Shown piece after piece: positions 13,841 to 21,416 of a stretch of DNA of 25,011 nt (position 1 is its first letter; the number at the start of each line of letters is the position of its first letter). The notes beneath the pieces were generated by a model. The model saw nothing but the letters and a program-made list of their open reading frames with translations. It did no database searches and was not told the origin of the DNA. The position numbers and the translations under genes were made by a program. Source of the DNA: a virus; the IMG/VR virus record IMGVR_UViG_3300046006_000649, positions 1-25,011 of that record, one strand, 5' to 3'.

Positions 13841-15230
13841 CACTGATATACAACGTCTATTCCTTCAGATGATGGTCACTAATTCCGAGTTGTATACTCG
13901 TGTCATGAACATCATGAATCCAGAAAACTTTGATCGTAGTCTAAGAAACGTTGCGGAATTTATCGTAGAGCATACTGCCAAATATAGCATTATGCCTGAT
14001 ATAACGCAGATTAAAGCAACCACAGGTGAAGCAATTGACCATATCGAAGACTTGTCTGATGGACATTACGAATGGTTTTTGGAAGAATTTGAGTCGTTCA
14101 CTAAGCGTCAGGAGCTTGAAAGAGCTATTCTTAAAGCAGCCGATATGCTTGAGAAGGGGGAGTTTGACCCGGTCGAACAACTAATCAAAGATGCAGTGCA
14201 AATCAGTCTACAGCGTGACATGGGTACAGATTATTTCGCTGACCCTAAGGAACGATTGAACAAGTATTTCAATGCAGGTGGTCAGGTATCTACTGGTTGG
14301 CCCCAGCTTGACAGAGTTATGTATGGTGGAATGAGTCGTGGCGAGTTGAACATCTTTGCAGGCGGCTCTGGTTCTGGTAAGTCACTTGTCATGATGAACA
14401 TTGCACTTAACTGGCTCAGTCAGGGACTTAGTGGGGTCTATATCACTCTCGAACTTTCAGAGGAATTGACATCGCTTCGTACTGATGCTATGTTGACTAA
14501 TATGAGTACTAGAGACATTCGAAAGAATTTGGATGATACTGAATTGCGAGTCAAGATGGCTGGTAAGAAGTTCGGTAAGTATCGTGTTAAAGCACTTCCG
14601 GCACAGAGTAACGTCAACGCTATTCGTTCTTATATTAAAGAAGTGCAGATTCAGACTGGTATCAAGGTTGATTTCGTAATGATTGACTATCTTGATTTGG
14701 TCATGCCTGTGTCTGTCAAAGTCAATCCTAACGACCAGTTCATCAAGGACAAGTATGTATCAGAAGAACTTCGCAATCTAGCGAAAGAACTTGGTGTTCT
14801 TCTCATCACTGCATCACAGTTAAATCGTAGTGCAGTTGAAGAAATCGAATTCGATCACAGTCACATTGCAGGCGGTATTTCTAAGATTAATACTGCTGAC
14901 TATGTGTTCGGTATCTTTACGTCACGTTCTATGAAAGAGCGCGGCAAGTATCAGATTCAGTGTATGAAGTCTCGTAGTTCCACTGGGGTAGGTCAGAAGA
15001 TTGATTTGGAATACAACATTGAAACTATGCGTATTACTGATGACGATCCAGAAGAGGGTAGACAGCAACAGCCTACTCCTAATCAAATACTAAGTCAAAT
15101 TAAAACTACGAGTCAAGTAGGTTCTACTAACGATGCAGTGCATAATACAATTGAACAAAAGGAAACTAAAGGTGTAGGGGACGCACAATCCGCTAAATTA
15201 AAGTCACTATTGAACTCACTTAAGAAATGA
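13824..15230 (+). CDS. 41: replicative DNA helicase (gp41, DnaB-like)
   Basis: 468 residues (T4 gp41: 475). Hexameric 5'-3' helicase of the replication fork, partner of the primase just upstream. RecA-like core: Walker A GGSGSGKS (180-187), Walker B FVMIDYLDL (284-292), TASQLNR (329-335). Start is TTG 13824: AAGGA at 13813-13817 lies 6 nt before it, and no in-frame ATG gives a full N-terminal domain (LKEYNTDIQRLFLQMM). The C-terminus (from about residue 405) is polar, Gln/Thr/Ser-rich and likely disordered. Confidence 0.93.
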   Translation: MLKEYNTDIQRLFLQMMVTNSELYTRVMNIMNPENFDRSLRNVAEFIVEHTAKYSIMPDITQIKATTGEAIDHIEDLSDGHYEWFLEEFESFTKRQELERAILKAADMLEKGEFDPVEQLIKDAVQISLQRDMGTDYFADPKERLNKYFNAGGQVSTGWPQLDRVMYGGMSRGELNIFAGGSGSGKSLVMMNIALNWLSQGLSGVYITLELSEELTSLRTDAMLTNMSTRDIRKNLDDTELRVKMAGKKFGKYRVKALPAQSNVNAIRSYIKEVQIQTGIKVDFVMIDYLDLVMPVSVKVNPNDQFIKDKYVSEELRNLAKELGVLLITASQLNRSAVEEIEFDHSHIAGGISKINTADYVFGIFTSRSMKERGKYQIQCMKSRSSTGVGQKIDLEYNIETMRITDDDPEEGRQQQPTPNQILSQIKTTSQVGSTNDAVHNTIEQKETKGVGDAQSAKLKSLLNSLKK

Positions 15231-15246
15231 TTTTCAGACTTAAGAA

Positions 15247-15253
15247 TAAATAC
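15247..15253 (+). promoter_or_regulatory. T4-type late promoter motif
   Basis: TAAATAC (context AGAATAAATACA) in the gap after the helicase gene, 24 nt before the ATG of the 82-residue gene. AGGA lies at 15261-15264. It marks the switch from replication genes to late genes. Confidence 0.72.
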
Positions 15254-15277
15254 ATTCAGTAGGATCTTTACACTATT

Positions 15278-15526
15278 ATGCAAAAAAAGACTCGTAGCCT
15301 TTTAGAAGAACTCCAATCGTTCGGGGATACCCGTGATATTAATAATATCATTGAAAACCGTGCGTCCAACATTATTACTAGTGCTATCAATTTGATTGAA
15401 TTGATGCAAAAACACTATCCTTCCGATAAGGCAGAACTGCTTGAGAAGAAATTGTTGAGCGCAATTAAGGGTAAAGATCAAGCAAGATTTGCAAAGTCCT
15501 TAAGGAAGAAACATGAAAATAAGTGA
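15278..15526 (+). CDS. small helical protein, late (82 aa)
   Basis: Almost entirely helical and charged: KTRSLLEELQSF, ASNIITSAINLIELMQKHY, then a basic end AKSLRKKHENK. No catalytic motif. It is the first gene after a late promoter and overlaps the next gene by 14 nt. Short helical basic proteins at this position could be head-core or virion-internal proteins, but I have no direct evidence. Confidence 0.68.
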   Translation: MQKKTRSLLEELQSFGDTRDINNIIENRASNIITSAINLIELMQKHYPSDKAELLEKKLLSAIKGKDQARFAKSLRKKHENK

Positions 15527-16877
15527 ATTCAAAAAGCTTGAAGAACAAATAGAAAAGCAGAAATTAGATGAGCTTAGTCTAAGCAGTTTTATCGGAGATT
15601 TCGGATCAGCCGCAGTAAAAAGTGCGTTTTCTGGTAAAGGGCTCAAGCAACAGATGATTCAAGACATGTTCTTGAAAGATTTTTACGATGACGCTTACAC
15701 TTCACTTGATAATGCAATTAAAGGTCGAGTAGTAAACCCTAAAGTAAAAGGAACTCTTTCACCCACAGCCGTTGAAAAGAATCCTGCTGATGTCAAGCCC
15801 GAACCGGGAGAACCGGGAGCTAAACCTACTCCCACAGCTCCAACTGCTTCAGGAACACCCGCAGTTCCAGGAACACCTTCGGCAGCTCCAGCTACCCCCG
15901 GAGCACCCGCAGCCAAGACAAGTGCTACAGCACCCGCAGTTGCAGCTAATAAGTCACAGCAGCAAACAACGCAGAATATCAATAACTACGTTAAGCAGGC
16001 TGCACAATCAATTAATCAAGCTACTGATAAAAATCAAAAAATTGCACTTACAAAAGAACTTGTAAACTCTATGGCTGACCGTCAAGGAACGCCCGAATGG
16101 AATAACGCTGTTAAAGGCGTTGAAGGTATTATTAAACGAGCAGGAACTGATCCTGCTTTTGCCAATCAAGCGGTTAATAATCTTCGTTCAGGTAAAACTA
16201 TGTCAGAAGCTTGGCGAATCTATTTCGCTAACAAGTTGGTAGAAGCAGTAGGACTTACTTGGAAAGACTTAGGTCTTTCTGTACTGAAAGAGGGTAAGAA
16301 CTACTATATTGCTGAAACTCGCTACGTTAAACTAAACCAATTATTCGAAAGCATTATGGAAGTTACGACGGGCGGTGTTGGTTTCGGAGCTACACCTGCT
16401 GGAACTACTGCAACAGTCGGTAAAGCAGGGTCAACTCCTGCCCCACAAAACATCAATCTTCCGCCTAATGCTACTCTAAATACTCCTACAGTTCCTGCAA
16501 CTCAACAAGCGCAATCACGCGGCGGACCGCAAAGCGTTGGTCAGTATATACTAGCTTGGTTTAATCAGTATATGAATGGTGTAGACTGGAAAGCTAGTGA
16601 AGATACGGTTTTGCCTCTGATTCAGGCAATCGAAGATTCTTATCCTTCAGGATATAAGAATGCAATCAAAACACTAGCAAGAACTGCATTTGCGATTTCT
16701 AAAGCTTCACCTTCATTACCTGCTGGCATCAAAGATGAAACTGATAAACTTGATAAACCTGATGAAGAAGAACCAAAATCCGGTAGTGTTTGGGACGGGG
16801 TATTTAAAAAGCCCGGTGCAGATGCAGAAAATCCCGATGCTAAAAAAACTACAACAGAGTCAAGACGCAGAAGATGA
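15513..16877 (+). CDS. late protein with Pro/Ala/Thr-rich linker (454 aa)
   Basis: Three parts are visible: an N-terminal helical segment (1-75), a low-complexity Pro-Ala-Thr-Gly linker (about 92-150, with repeated APxxPG-type units), and a helical middle (about 155-290: NINNYVKQAAQSINQATDK, ELVNSMADRQGTPEWNNAV, VKLNQLFESIMEV). A second Gly/Thr/Pro linker and another globular stretch (340-400, VGQYILAWFNQYMNGVDW) follow, with a basic end ESRRRR. This suggests a virion-associated scaffold or linker protein; no enzyme motif. ATGA overlap with the nucleotidyltransferase-like gene suggests joint expression. Confidence 0.68.
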   Translation: MKISEFKKLEEQIEKQKLDELSLSSFIGDFGSAAVKSAFSGKGLKQQMIQDMFLKDFYDDAYTSLDNAIKGRVVNPKVKGTLSPTAVEKNPADVKPEPGEPGAKPTPTAPTASGTPAVPGTPSAAPATPGAPAAKTSATAPAVAANKSQQQTTQNINNYVKQAAQSINQATDKNQKIALTKELVNSMADRQGTPEWNNAVKGVEGIIKRAGTDPAFANQAVNNLRSGKTMSEAWRIYFANKLVEAVGLTWKDLGLSVLKEGKNYYIAETRYVKLNQLFESIMEVTTGGVGFGATPAGTTATVGKAGSTPAPQNINLPPNATLNTPTVPATQQAQSRGGPQSVGQYILAWFNQYMNGVDWKASEDTVLPLIQAIEDSYPSGYKNAIKTLARTAFAISKASPSLPAGIKDETDKLDKPDEEEPKSGSVWDGVFKKPGADAENPDAKKTTTESRRRR

Positions 16878-17740
16878 GCATCTTAACTGAAGGTGGGGCA
16901 ATGCCCGGTGTTGGTGCAATCCATATCGATGAGATTGAACCCACGTTGGATAGTCTAGAAAAGATTTTAGGCATTGACCTCAAGAACAACACTTTAGGTA
17001 GCGTAGGCAAGAAAGAATTTTCTGGCGATATCGATGTTGCTCTTGAAATAGACCCAGAGGATATTCCTGCATTCGTAGAGAAATTACAGAATATTCCAGA
17101 AGTGCTAGACCTTGCAAAAAGTTCAGTAATCATGACTAAGGTTAAGATTGCTAACTATGATCCAAACAAACAAGTACAAGGTAAACCAAGAACAGGGTAT
17201 GTTCAATTAGACTTCATGCCCGGCGAACCGGGCTGGCTCAAGACTTACTATCACGCACCCCAGGAGAAAGATAGCAAGTACAAGGGAGTGTATAGAAATC
17301 TTTTACTAGCATCAATTGTTGCCCGCGTAAATCGTAAGGACTCAGAACAAAAACTACCCGATGGCAGAGCTATGCAATCAGAACGATATATGTGGAGCCC
17401 AACTGACGGGCTGGTAAAAGTATTAAGAACTCCTGAACCTAACAAGAAGGGCGATGGCTACACTAAGAAAAATAATAACAAGATTATCGACGGTCCATAT
17501 AAAGACCCAAATGAAATTGCCAAAGTGTTGAAACTTGGTACTGCTGATAGTTTATATTCATATGAAACATTACGTAAGGCAATGGACGAAAATTATCCAT
17601 CTGAATTAGTAAACCTTATGCTTAAAGATTTCTCAGAAAATCCTACAGTACGTGACATCGGTGTTCCTACTGATATCAAGCTTAGCGAGAGCGTAGGTAC
17701 ATCTGACTGGTTCAGAACATTGCTGGACATCGTAAAATGA
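16874..17740 (+). CDS. nucleotidyltransferase-fold protein
   Basis: 288 residues. LGSVGKKEFSGDIDVALEI (41-59) fits the G-S-x(n)-G-D-x-D signature of the polymerase-beta nucleotidyltransferase superfamily (Gly42-Ser43, Asp52, Asp54). A third carboxylate, Asp113 in GYVQLDFM, comes at a sensible distance, so the metal-binding triad appears intact. The C-terminal half (MWSPTDGLVKVL and later helices) is unassigned. The substrate is unknown: members transfer NMP to RNA, proteins or small molecules. It is coupled by ATGA to genes on both sides, including a ligase-like gene, which suggests the two act together. Confidence 0.68.
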   Translation: MSILTEGGAMPGVGAIHIDEIEPTLDSLEKILGIDLKNNTLGSVGKKEFSGDIDVALEIDPEDIPAFVEKLQNIPEVLDLAKSSVIMTKVKIANYDPNKQVQGKPRTGYVQLDFMPGEPGWLKTYYHAPQEKDSKYKGVYRNLLLASIVARVNRKDSEQKLPDGRAMQSERYMWSPTDGLVKVLRTPEPNKKGDGYTKKNNNKIIDGPYKDPNEIAKVLKLGTADSLYSYETLRKAMDENYPSELVNLMLKDFSENPTVRDIGVPTDIKLSESVGTSDWFRTLLDIVK

Positions 17741-18825
17741 GAATAGTTGAACTACTAAACGAATCACGGTTGCTTGAAGCAGATGCTAGAACTCCCCATC
17801 CTGAGGATTCAGTACTCAGCGGAGTGTCCTCTGCTCGTGATGCTGTTGATTCAATGTATCATGTAATTGATAATCCAGAAACACTCACTATCAAGTGGGA
17901 CGGTTTCCCAGCTCTTATCTTTGGATACAATGACAAAGGACAATTCACTGTATCAGACAAATATATGTTTGATAAAGGTACTGAGTACTTAGGAACAAGC
18001 CCTAAGTTTTGGCAAGAGTATGATGCTAGTAGAGGCAAGAGTCGCCCAGATTTGTACGGTAGACTCAATTCTATTTGGAATGGATTGAAAGACGCGGTAG
18101 GCGCTAACAAAGGCTTCTTTTGGGGAGACTTGATGTGGGGCGAACAACTAAACCCGGTCGACGGCAAGTTCGTATTCAAGCCCAATACTGTAACTTATGC
18201 AGTTCCTGTAAAGAGTGAGCTAGGTAATATCATTGCTGGAACCAGCGGAGGTGTTGCAGTTCATCAGTATTTTGCTGATATTAGTTCACCTCCCGTGCCA
18301 TGGAACGGCAAAGGTCTACAGAGTAACAGTCAGGTTGCTATTCTCACTCCGAATATGGGCATTGATTTTGCATTAGAAGCTCCTAAGAATGAAGTTTCGA
18401 ATGTCAATCAAGCACTTGCTAAGAATGGTAAACTGGATGACTTCTTGAATGGCATGGATGGTGTGGCAAGAAACGCTCTAATGAAATACTTAGGACACAC
18501 AGCAACTAGACAAACTAACTTGCCACTAGAGCAATGGCTACAAAACAATGTCAGTGGTAAGCAATATCGATTCTTGGTCGGGGAAAACGACGGTTATCTT
18601 TTCCAAAACAAGGAAGCATTAGATAATCTTATTGAATTGTACTTCGCTATCGCTGAACTTAAAAATAGTCTTTCCGATCAACTTGAACAGCAGGTTAAAG
18701 GACTAGAACAATCAATCAATGATAGACCGGGCGGCGAAGGATTTGTCTTCAATACTCCTAAGGGACTAGTCAAGCTAGTCAATCGCGGTGGGTTTAGTGC
18801 CGCCCACTTTGGTAAGAAAAAGTAA
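17737..18825 (+). CDS. KxDG ligase-like protein (covalent nucleotidyltransferase fold, DUF6267-type)
   Basis: 362 residues. Motif I TIKWDGFPALI gives K-x-D-G with candidate nucleotidylated Lys53. A motif III-like GFFWGDLMWG lies at 126-135. Motif IV EGFVF is at 334-338 and motif V LVKLVNR at 344-350, close to the C-terminus. This order is that of ATP-dependent DNA and RNA ligases and capping enzymes, but motif IV lies unusually far from motif III and no extra OB or C-terminal domain follows. From memory it corresponds to the phage family DUF6267, whose function is not established. Coupled to the nucleotidyltransferase-fold gene by ATGA. Confidence 0.68.
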   Translation: MRIVELLNESRLLEADARTPHPEDSVLSGVSSARDAVDSMYHVIDNPETLTIKWDGFPALIFGYNDKGQFTVSDKYMFDKGTEYLGTSPKFWQEYDASRGKSRPDLYGRLNSIWNGLKDAVGANKGFFWGDLMWGEQLNPVDGKFVFKPNTVTYAVPVKSELGNIIAGTSGGVAVHQYFADISSPPVPWNGKGLQSNSQVAILTPNMGIDFALEAPKNEVSNVNQALAKNGKLDDFLNGMDGVARNALMKYLGHTATRQTNLPLEQWLQNNVSGKQYRFLVGENDGYLFQNKEALDNLIELYFAIAELKNSLSDQLEQQVKGLEQSINDRPGGEGFVFNTPKGLVKLVNRGGFSAAHFGKKK

Positions 18826-18854
18826 CCCAAAACCGAGTTTTTTTCTGTCCGGCA

Positions 18855-18861
18855 TAAATAC
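18855..18861 (+). promoter_or_regulatory. T4-type late promoter motif
   Basis: TAAATAC (context GGCATAAATACTT). By T4 geometry transcription would start at about 18866, immediately before the UUCG hairpin at 18867-18880. The controlled gene starts at 18902. Confidence 0.75.
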
Positions 18862-18890
18862 TTATATGAGCTTCGGCTCACTTTTATAAG
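18861..18890 (+). promoter_or_regulatory. leader hairpin with UUCG tetraloop
   Basis: TGAGC-TTCG-GCTCA (18867-18880) forms a 5-bp stem closed by a C-UUCG-G tetraloop. CTTATA (18861-18866) and TATAAG (18885-18890) can add an outer 6-bp stem that reaches into the AAGGAA Shine-Dalgarno (18888-18893). RNA made from the late promoter would lack the outer left arm but keep the inner hairpin at its extreme 5' end. Confidence 0.65.
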
Positions 18891-18901
18891 GAAATAATAC
18901 A

Positions 18902-19276
18902 ATGGCACAATTTACAAGAGTTAATGGTGACTTCCAGCAAGTTCTAAACTTAGACACCGGTGCGTACACCAACGAAGGTTCAACTTCAGCGATCGATTCG
19001 GCTGTAACTGTACAACCTCAGGGTCCTAAGCTTGACTTCTTCACCATCACTGGTAACGGTTCACAGGTAGCTGACAACATCAATGCAGTATTCCAGACTG
19101 TTCAGCAGCTTGCAACTGTATACATCTATGAGTATACTAACGCAACTGACGATACACTAGCTGTTGCTGTATATCCAGTAGCTGCATGGACTACAACTAC
19201 ACTTGACAACGCTTTGTCAAATGCATGGACTTCAGCAAACGTTGCTGTAACTGCAACTGCAACTTTCACTAACTAA
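18902..19276 (+). CDS. probable small virion protein (124 aa), highly expressed unit
   Basis: 124 residues, Thr/Ala/Asn-rich, few charges, no cysteine: MAQFTRVNGDFQQVLNLD... and a C-terminus of TSANVAVTATATFTN. This composition is typical of beta-rich capsid- or tail-decorating proteins. It has its own late promoter, an AAGGAA Shine-Dalgarno 8 nt before the ATG, a 5' hairpin and a strong terminator just after it, so it forms a monocistronic unit built for abundant expression. The specific virion role is unknown. Confidence 0.7.
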   Translation: MAQFTRVNGDFQQVLNLDTGAYTNEGSTSAIDSAVTVQPQGPKLDFFTITGNGSQVADNINAVFQTVQQLATVYIYEYTNATDDTLAVAVYPVAAWTTTTLDNALSNAWTSANVAVTATATFTN

Positions 19277-19300
19277 TAGTTAGTAAAACTACTACAACAA

Positions 19301-19334
19301 AGACCCGGAGGATTTTAAATTCTCCGGGTTTTTT
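19301..19334 (+). terminator. strong intrinsic terminator
   Basis: ACCCGGAG (19303-19310) pairs perfectly with CTCCGGGT (19322-19329), and the stem can extend inward through A/T pairs. Six T residues (19329-19334) follow. It closes the 124-residue gene unit and lies just before the next late promoter. Confidence 0.9.
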
Positions 19335-19341
19335 ATTACTC

Positions 19342-19348
19342 TAAATAC
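19342..19348 (+). promoter_or_regulatory. T4-type late promoter motif with leaderless geometry
   Basis: TAAATAC (context CTCTAAATACGT) lies 7 nt after the terminator's T tract and 4 nt before ATG 19353. T4 late transcription starts about 6 nt after the final A of TATAAATA, which here is the A of the ATG. Confidence 0.7.
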
Positions 19349-19352
19349 GTGT

Positions 19353-19790
19353 ATGTATCGCATATGTTGTTACACGCTGTTTGATATCACAAAGACCGGT
19401 GTACACAACCGTTCTAAGCCGATAGATGATTCAGTTGATGATTGGCTAAAGCGAAGAAATACACAATGCAATTTTGATACTGTGCTACAGGTAATTTCTC
19501 TCAGGTCACAGCCTGAAGTAACTAAAATCCCTGTCATGTGTCAAATGGATATACAAGATTTTGATAAGTTTGGATTCCTCTACAACACAGAAGAACCTTG
19601 CTACTATTGGAAATTCGAGTTTGAAATACAACACCCTAGTGTTTTTGAAAATGGTATTAAGCCATTAGGAGCACTATACAACGATTGTGAGGGTGTACCG
19701 ATGATTAGTATAGAAGGACAGCATTCGGCTTGTCCTAAATTTCTAAACGTTTCTGTAGAATTACAGAATATTTATTTTGAGGTAGTATGA
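19353..19790 (+). CDS. conserved-type hypothetical late protein (145 aa)
   Basis: MYRICCYTLFDITKTGV, DDWLKRRNTQCNFDTVLQVIS and IQHPSVFENGI look well constrained and recall hypothetical proteins found in many marine T4-like phages. No known enzymatic motif or membrane segment. There is no Shine-Dalgarno, and the late promoter places the mRNA 5' end on the start codon. Its stop overlaps the next gene (ATGA). Confidence 0.75.
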   Translation: MYRICCYTLFDITKTGVHNRSKPIDDSVDDWLKRRNTQCNFDTVLQVISLRSQPEVTKIPVMCQMDIQDFDKFGFLYNTEEPCYYWKFEFEIQHPSVFENGIKPLGALYNDCEGVPMISIEGQHSACPKFLNVSVELQNIYFEVV

Positions 19791-20272
19791 CTAACGCAAT
19801 TAAATTAGCTAACTTTATCGATTCGGGTCTTGACTCCAATATCTCAGAGATATTGGTTACTAAAGAACATGCCGGTCGATATACCTTGTTCAATAAGTAT
19901 TCAATTGTACTTAATAAGCGCGGATTCTATACTGTGTTTTCATCCAAAACGATGTCATTGAGTGAGTTTTCTAGTCTTAAGATTGCTATGTCATGGTGTG
20001 TATTTGATCATCTTGGTAAATACAGCGAAGGCCGTAGATTAGAGCATTTAGATTTAAAACTGTGTAGTATTGCGATTGACATTGCGGTGCATAAAAAGAA
20101 AATCAAATCTTCAAATGATGTGGCTAGTAAGTTGATCTATACTATCAAGCTACAAGAGGACAATTTTTGTCGTAGACAAACCCTACAAGAAATCAAAAAT
20201 TACATAAATAATTCTAGAGCATTGCAGGAACAAAAGTTTAGGGCAAAAGCTCCTAAAATTAATTACGTGTGA
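19787..20272 (+). CDS. hypothetical late protein (161 aa)
   Basis: 161 residues. The first 60 look beta-rich (GRYTLFNKYSIVLNKRGFYTVF); the rest is helical and basic (KLQEDNFCRRQTLQEIKNYI) with a basic end FRAKAPKINYV. No recognised motif. Its start is coupled to the preceding gene by ATGA, and the next late promoter begins 1 nt after its stop. Confidence 0.72.
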   Translation: MTNAIKLANFIDSGLDSNISEILVTKEHAGRYTLFNKYSIVLNKRGFYTVFSSKTMSLSEFSSLKIAMSWCVFDHLGKYSEGRRLEHLDLKLCSIAIDIAVHKKKIKSSNDVASKLIYTIKLQEDNFCRRQTLQEIKNYINNSRALQEQKFRAKAPKINYV

Positions 20273-20279
20273 TAAATAC
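20273..20279 (+). promoter_or_regulatory. T4-type late promoter motif
   Basis: TAAATAC (context GTGATAAATACTA) directly after the preceding stop codon. GGA lies at 20294-20296 and the ATG at 20307. Confidence 0.75.
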
Positions 20280-20306
20280 TACACAATCAATATGGAAAAC
20301 TAACCT

Positions 20307-21026
20307 ATGAAACTCACTGATTTAGATAAAAATAATGTTGCAGCAAAGGCACTTAAAGAAAGCTTTGCAGTTGACTTTGACATTTCAGGTCTAGACAGAC
20401 CAAAGACTTTAACAATGTTAAAGAAAGTCAAAGGGCTTATCGCTGAAACTAGACAATCACCTACTCAGCATCGTTCGGAAACTAACCCGACCTATATGAA
20501 GATGTTGTTTATGGAACAGGCACTGTCTGCTCATCTTAAGGTTGCTAAGACTCCTCGCATCGTTTTTGAAAACGAAGAAGTAGATAAGTCACAGGTAATT
20601 CTTGCTGCTCAAGACATGATTGATTCTGTACAAAAAATGTATGAAGATGTTAATGATATGCTTGTCAAAGAACTTCCAGCACTCACTGATTCAATTCAGA
20701 GTGAAATCGGTGTTAATGAAAGTGATGCATTCAACACTGCTGCTACTGAGGCACTCAATACATTAAACACTGCACTACAAGCAGCACAGACTGGTCTCAG
20801 AGGCGCTCTAGGCGGTCTAACAGGACAAGCTGGCGCAGGATTCGATGCTGGCGCAGAAATGCCAGCTGGAGATGAAATGCCAGTCGGAGATGAAGAAGTA
20901 GACCTCAACGTAGATATTGATGCTGAAATGCCAGCAGAAGAACCTGGCGTAGAACTTCCTCCTATTCCAGATATGGATGATGAAGAAGACCTCCCAACTG
21001 GCGGTGCAGGCCGAGCAAAGCGATAA
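20307..21026 (+). CDS. helical protein with acidic Pro/Met-rich tail, scaffold-like
   Basis: 239 residues in two parts. Residues 1-165 are helical (LKKVKGLIAETRQ, YMKMLFMEQALSAHLKVA, ILAAQDMIDSVQKMYEDV). The tail from about 170 is Gly/Ala-rich and then very acidic (repeats of AEMPAGDEMPVG type, then VDIDAEMPAEEPG), ending GRAKR. Long helices plus an acidic low-complexity tail are typical of phage head scaffolding or core proteins, but this is inference from composition. It is driven by its own late promoter. Confidence 0.7.
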   Translation: MKLTDLDKNNVAAKALKESFAVDFDISGLDRPKTLTMLKKVKGLIAETRQSPTQHRSETNPTYMKMLFMEQALSAHLKVAKTPRIVFENEEVDKSQVILAAQDMIDSVQKMYEDVNDMLVKELPALTDSIQSEIGVNESDAFNTAATEALNTLNTALQAAQTGLRGALGGLTGQAGAGFDAGAEMPAGDEMPVGDEEVDLNVDIDAEMPAEEPGVELPPIPDMDDEEDLPTGGAGRAKR

Positions 21027-21032
21027 CATATA

Positions 21033-21374
21033 ATGTTATTGCGTGAGTTTGATAGAGATCAGGATAGTGCGATGGTTAGCCAAATCGTCGCACTAACCAA
21101 TCAACTCCAGCAAGATGTTGACTCCGGTGAAGTAGATGCTGATAACTATACTGTTGACCAGCTTTTAGATTATTTTCAACAATATGACGTTATACTAGAC
21201 GTTAATGACTTGTACAACATGGTACGAGTTCCTCCCTTAAAAGGTATTATTACTAATATTCAGGGTGATAAGGTTGTCTTTAAAGGCCATCAAGAGGACA
21301 CTGCTGACAAGCCAGAGGGCGGTGATAGTGACAAGACTGTTCAGCAAATGGCTAAACGAGCAATGAAAATTTAA
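21033..21374 (+). CDS. hypothetical late protein (113 aa)
   Basis: A helical first half (SQIVALTNQLQQDV, YTVDQLLDYFQQYDV, VNDLYNMVRVPPLKGII) is followed by a short beta unit (GDKVVFKG), a polar linker and a basic end KRAMKI. It starts 6 nt after the preceding stop with no clear Shine-Dalgarno, so it is probably translated together with the scaffold-like protein. Function unknown. Confidence 0.7.
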   Translation: MLLREFDRDQDSAMVSQIVALTNQLQQDVDSGEVDADNYTVDQLLDYFQQYDVILDVNDLYNMVRVPPLKGIITNIQGDKVVFKGHQEDTADKPEGGDSDKTVQQMAKRAMKI

Positions 21375-21383
21375 CCATAATAG

Positions 21384-21411
21384 TTGCTTTTTTGTAACAA
21401 TATGCTATTAT
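21384..21411 (+). promoter_or_regulatory. sigma70-like promoter with leaderless geometry
   Basis: TTGCTT (21384-21389), 16-bp spacer, TATTAT (21406-21411) with an extended -10 TG (21403-21404). The nuclease ATG (21417) begins 5 nt after the -10 box. The region has no Shine-Dalgarno. Confidence 0.7.
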
Positions 21412-21416
21412 GATAT

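Noticed and set aside
15228-15246. Repeated CTTAAG motifs around the helicase stop
   Set aside because: CTTAAG is self-palindromic and the pair forms only a short A/T-rich hairpin without a T tract; no clear role.
16477-16483. Extra TAAATAC inside the 454-residue late gene
   Set aside because: It lies deep in a coding frame with no gene start nearby. It shows that the late box also occurs by chance, which is why position before a gene was required.
18829-18845. AAAACCGAGTTTTTTT after the ligase-like gene as a terminator
   Set aside because: Only a 5-bp A/T-dominated stem with a 3-nt loop, or a wobble-rich longer stem, is available. It shares AAAACCGAGTTTT with the hairpin at 3909-3934 but lacks its GC-rich left arm, so it is too weak to call.
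20292-20303. Three-codon upstream ORF (MEN) before the scaffold-like gene
   Set aside because: Its ATG overlaps the likely GGA ribosome-binding site for the real start, and nothing supports its use.
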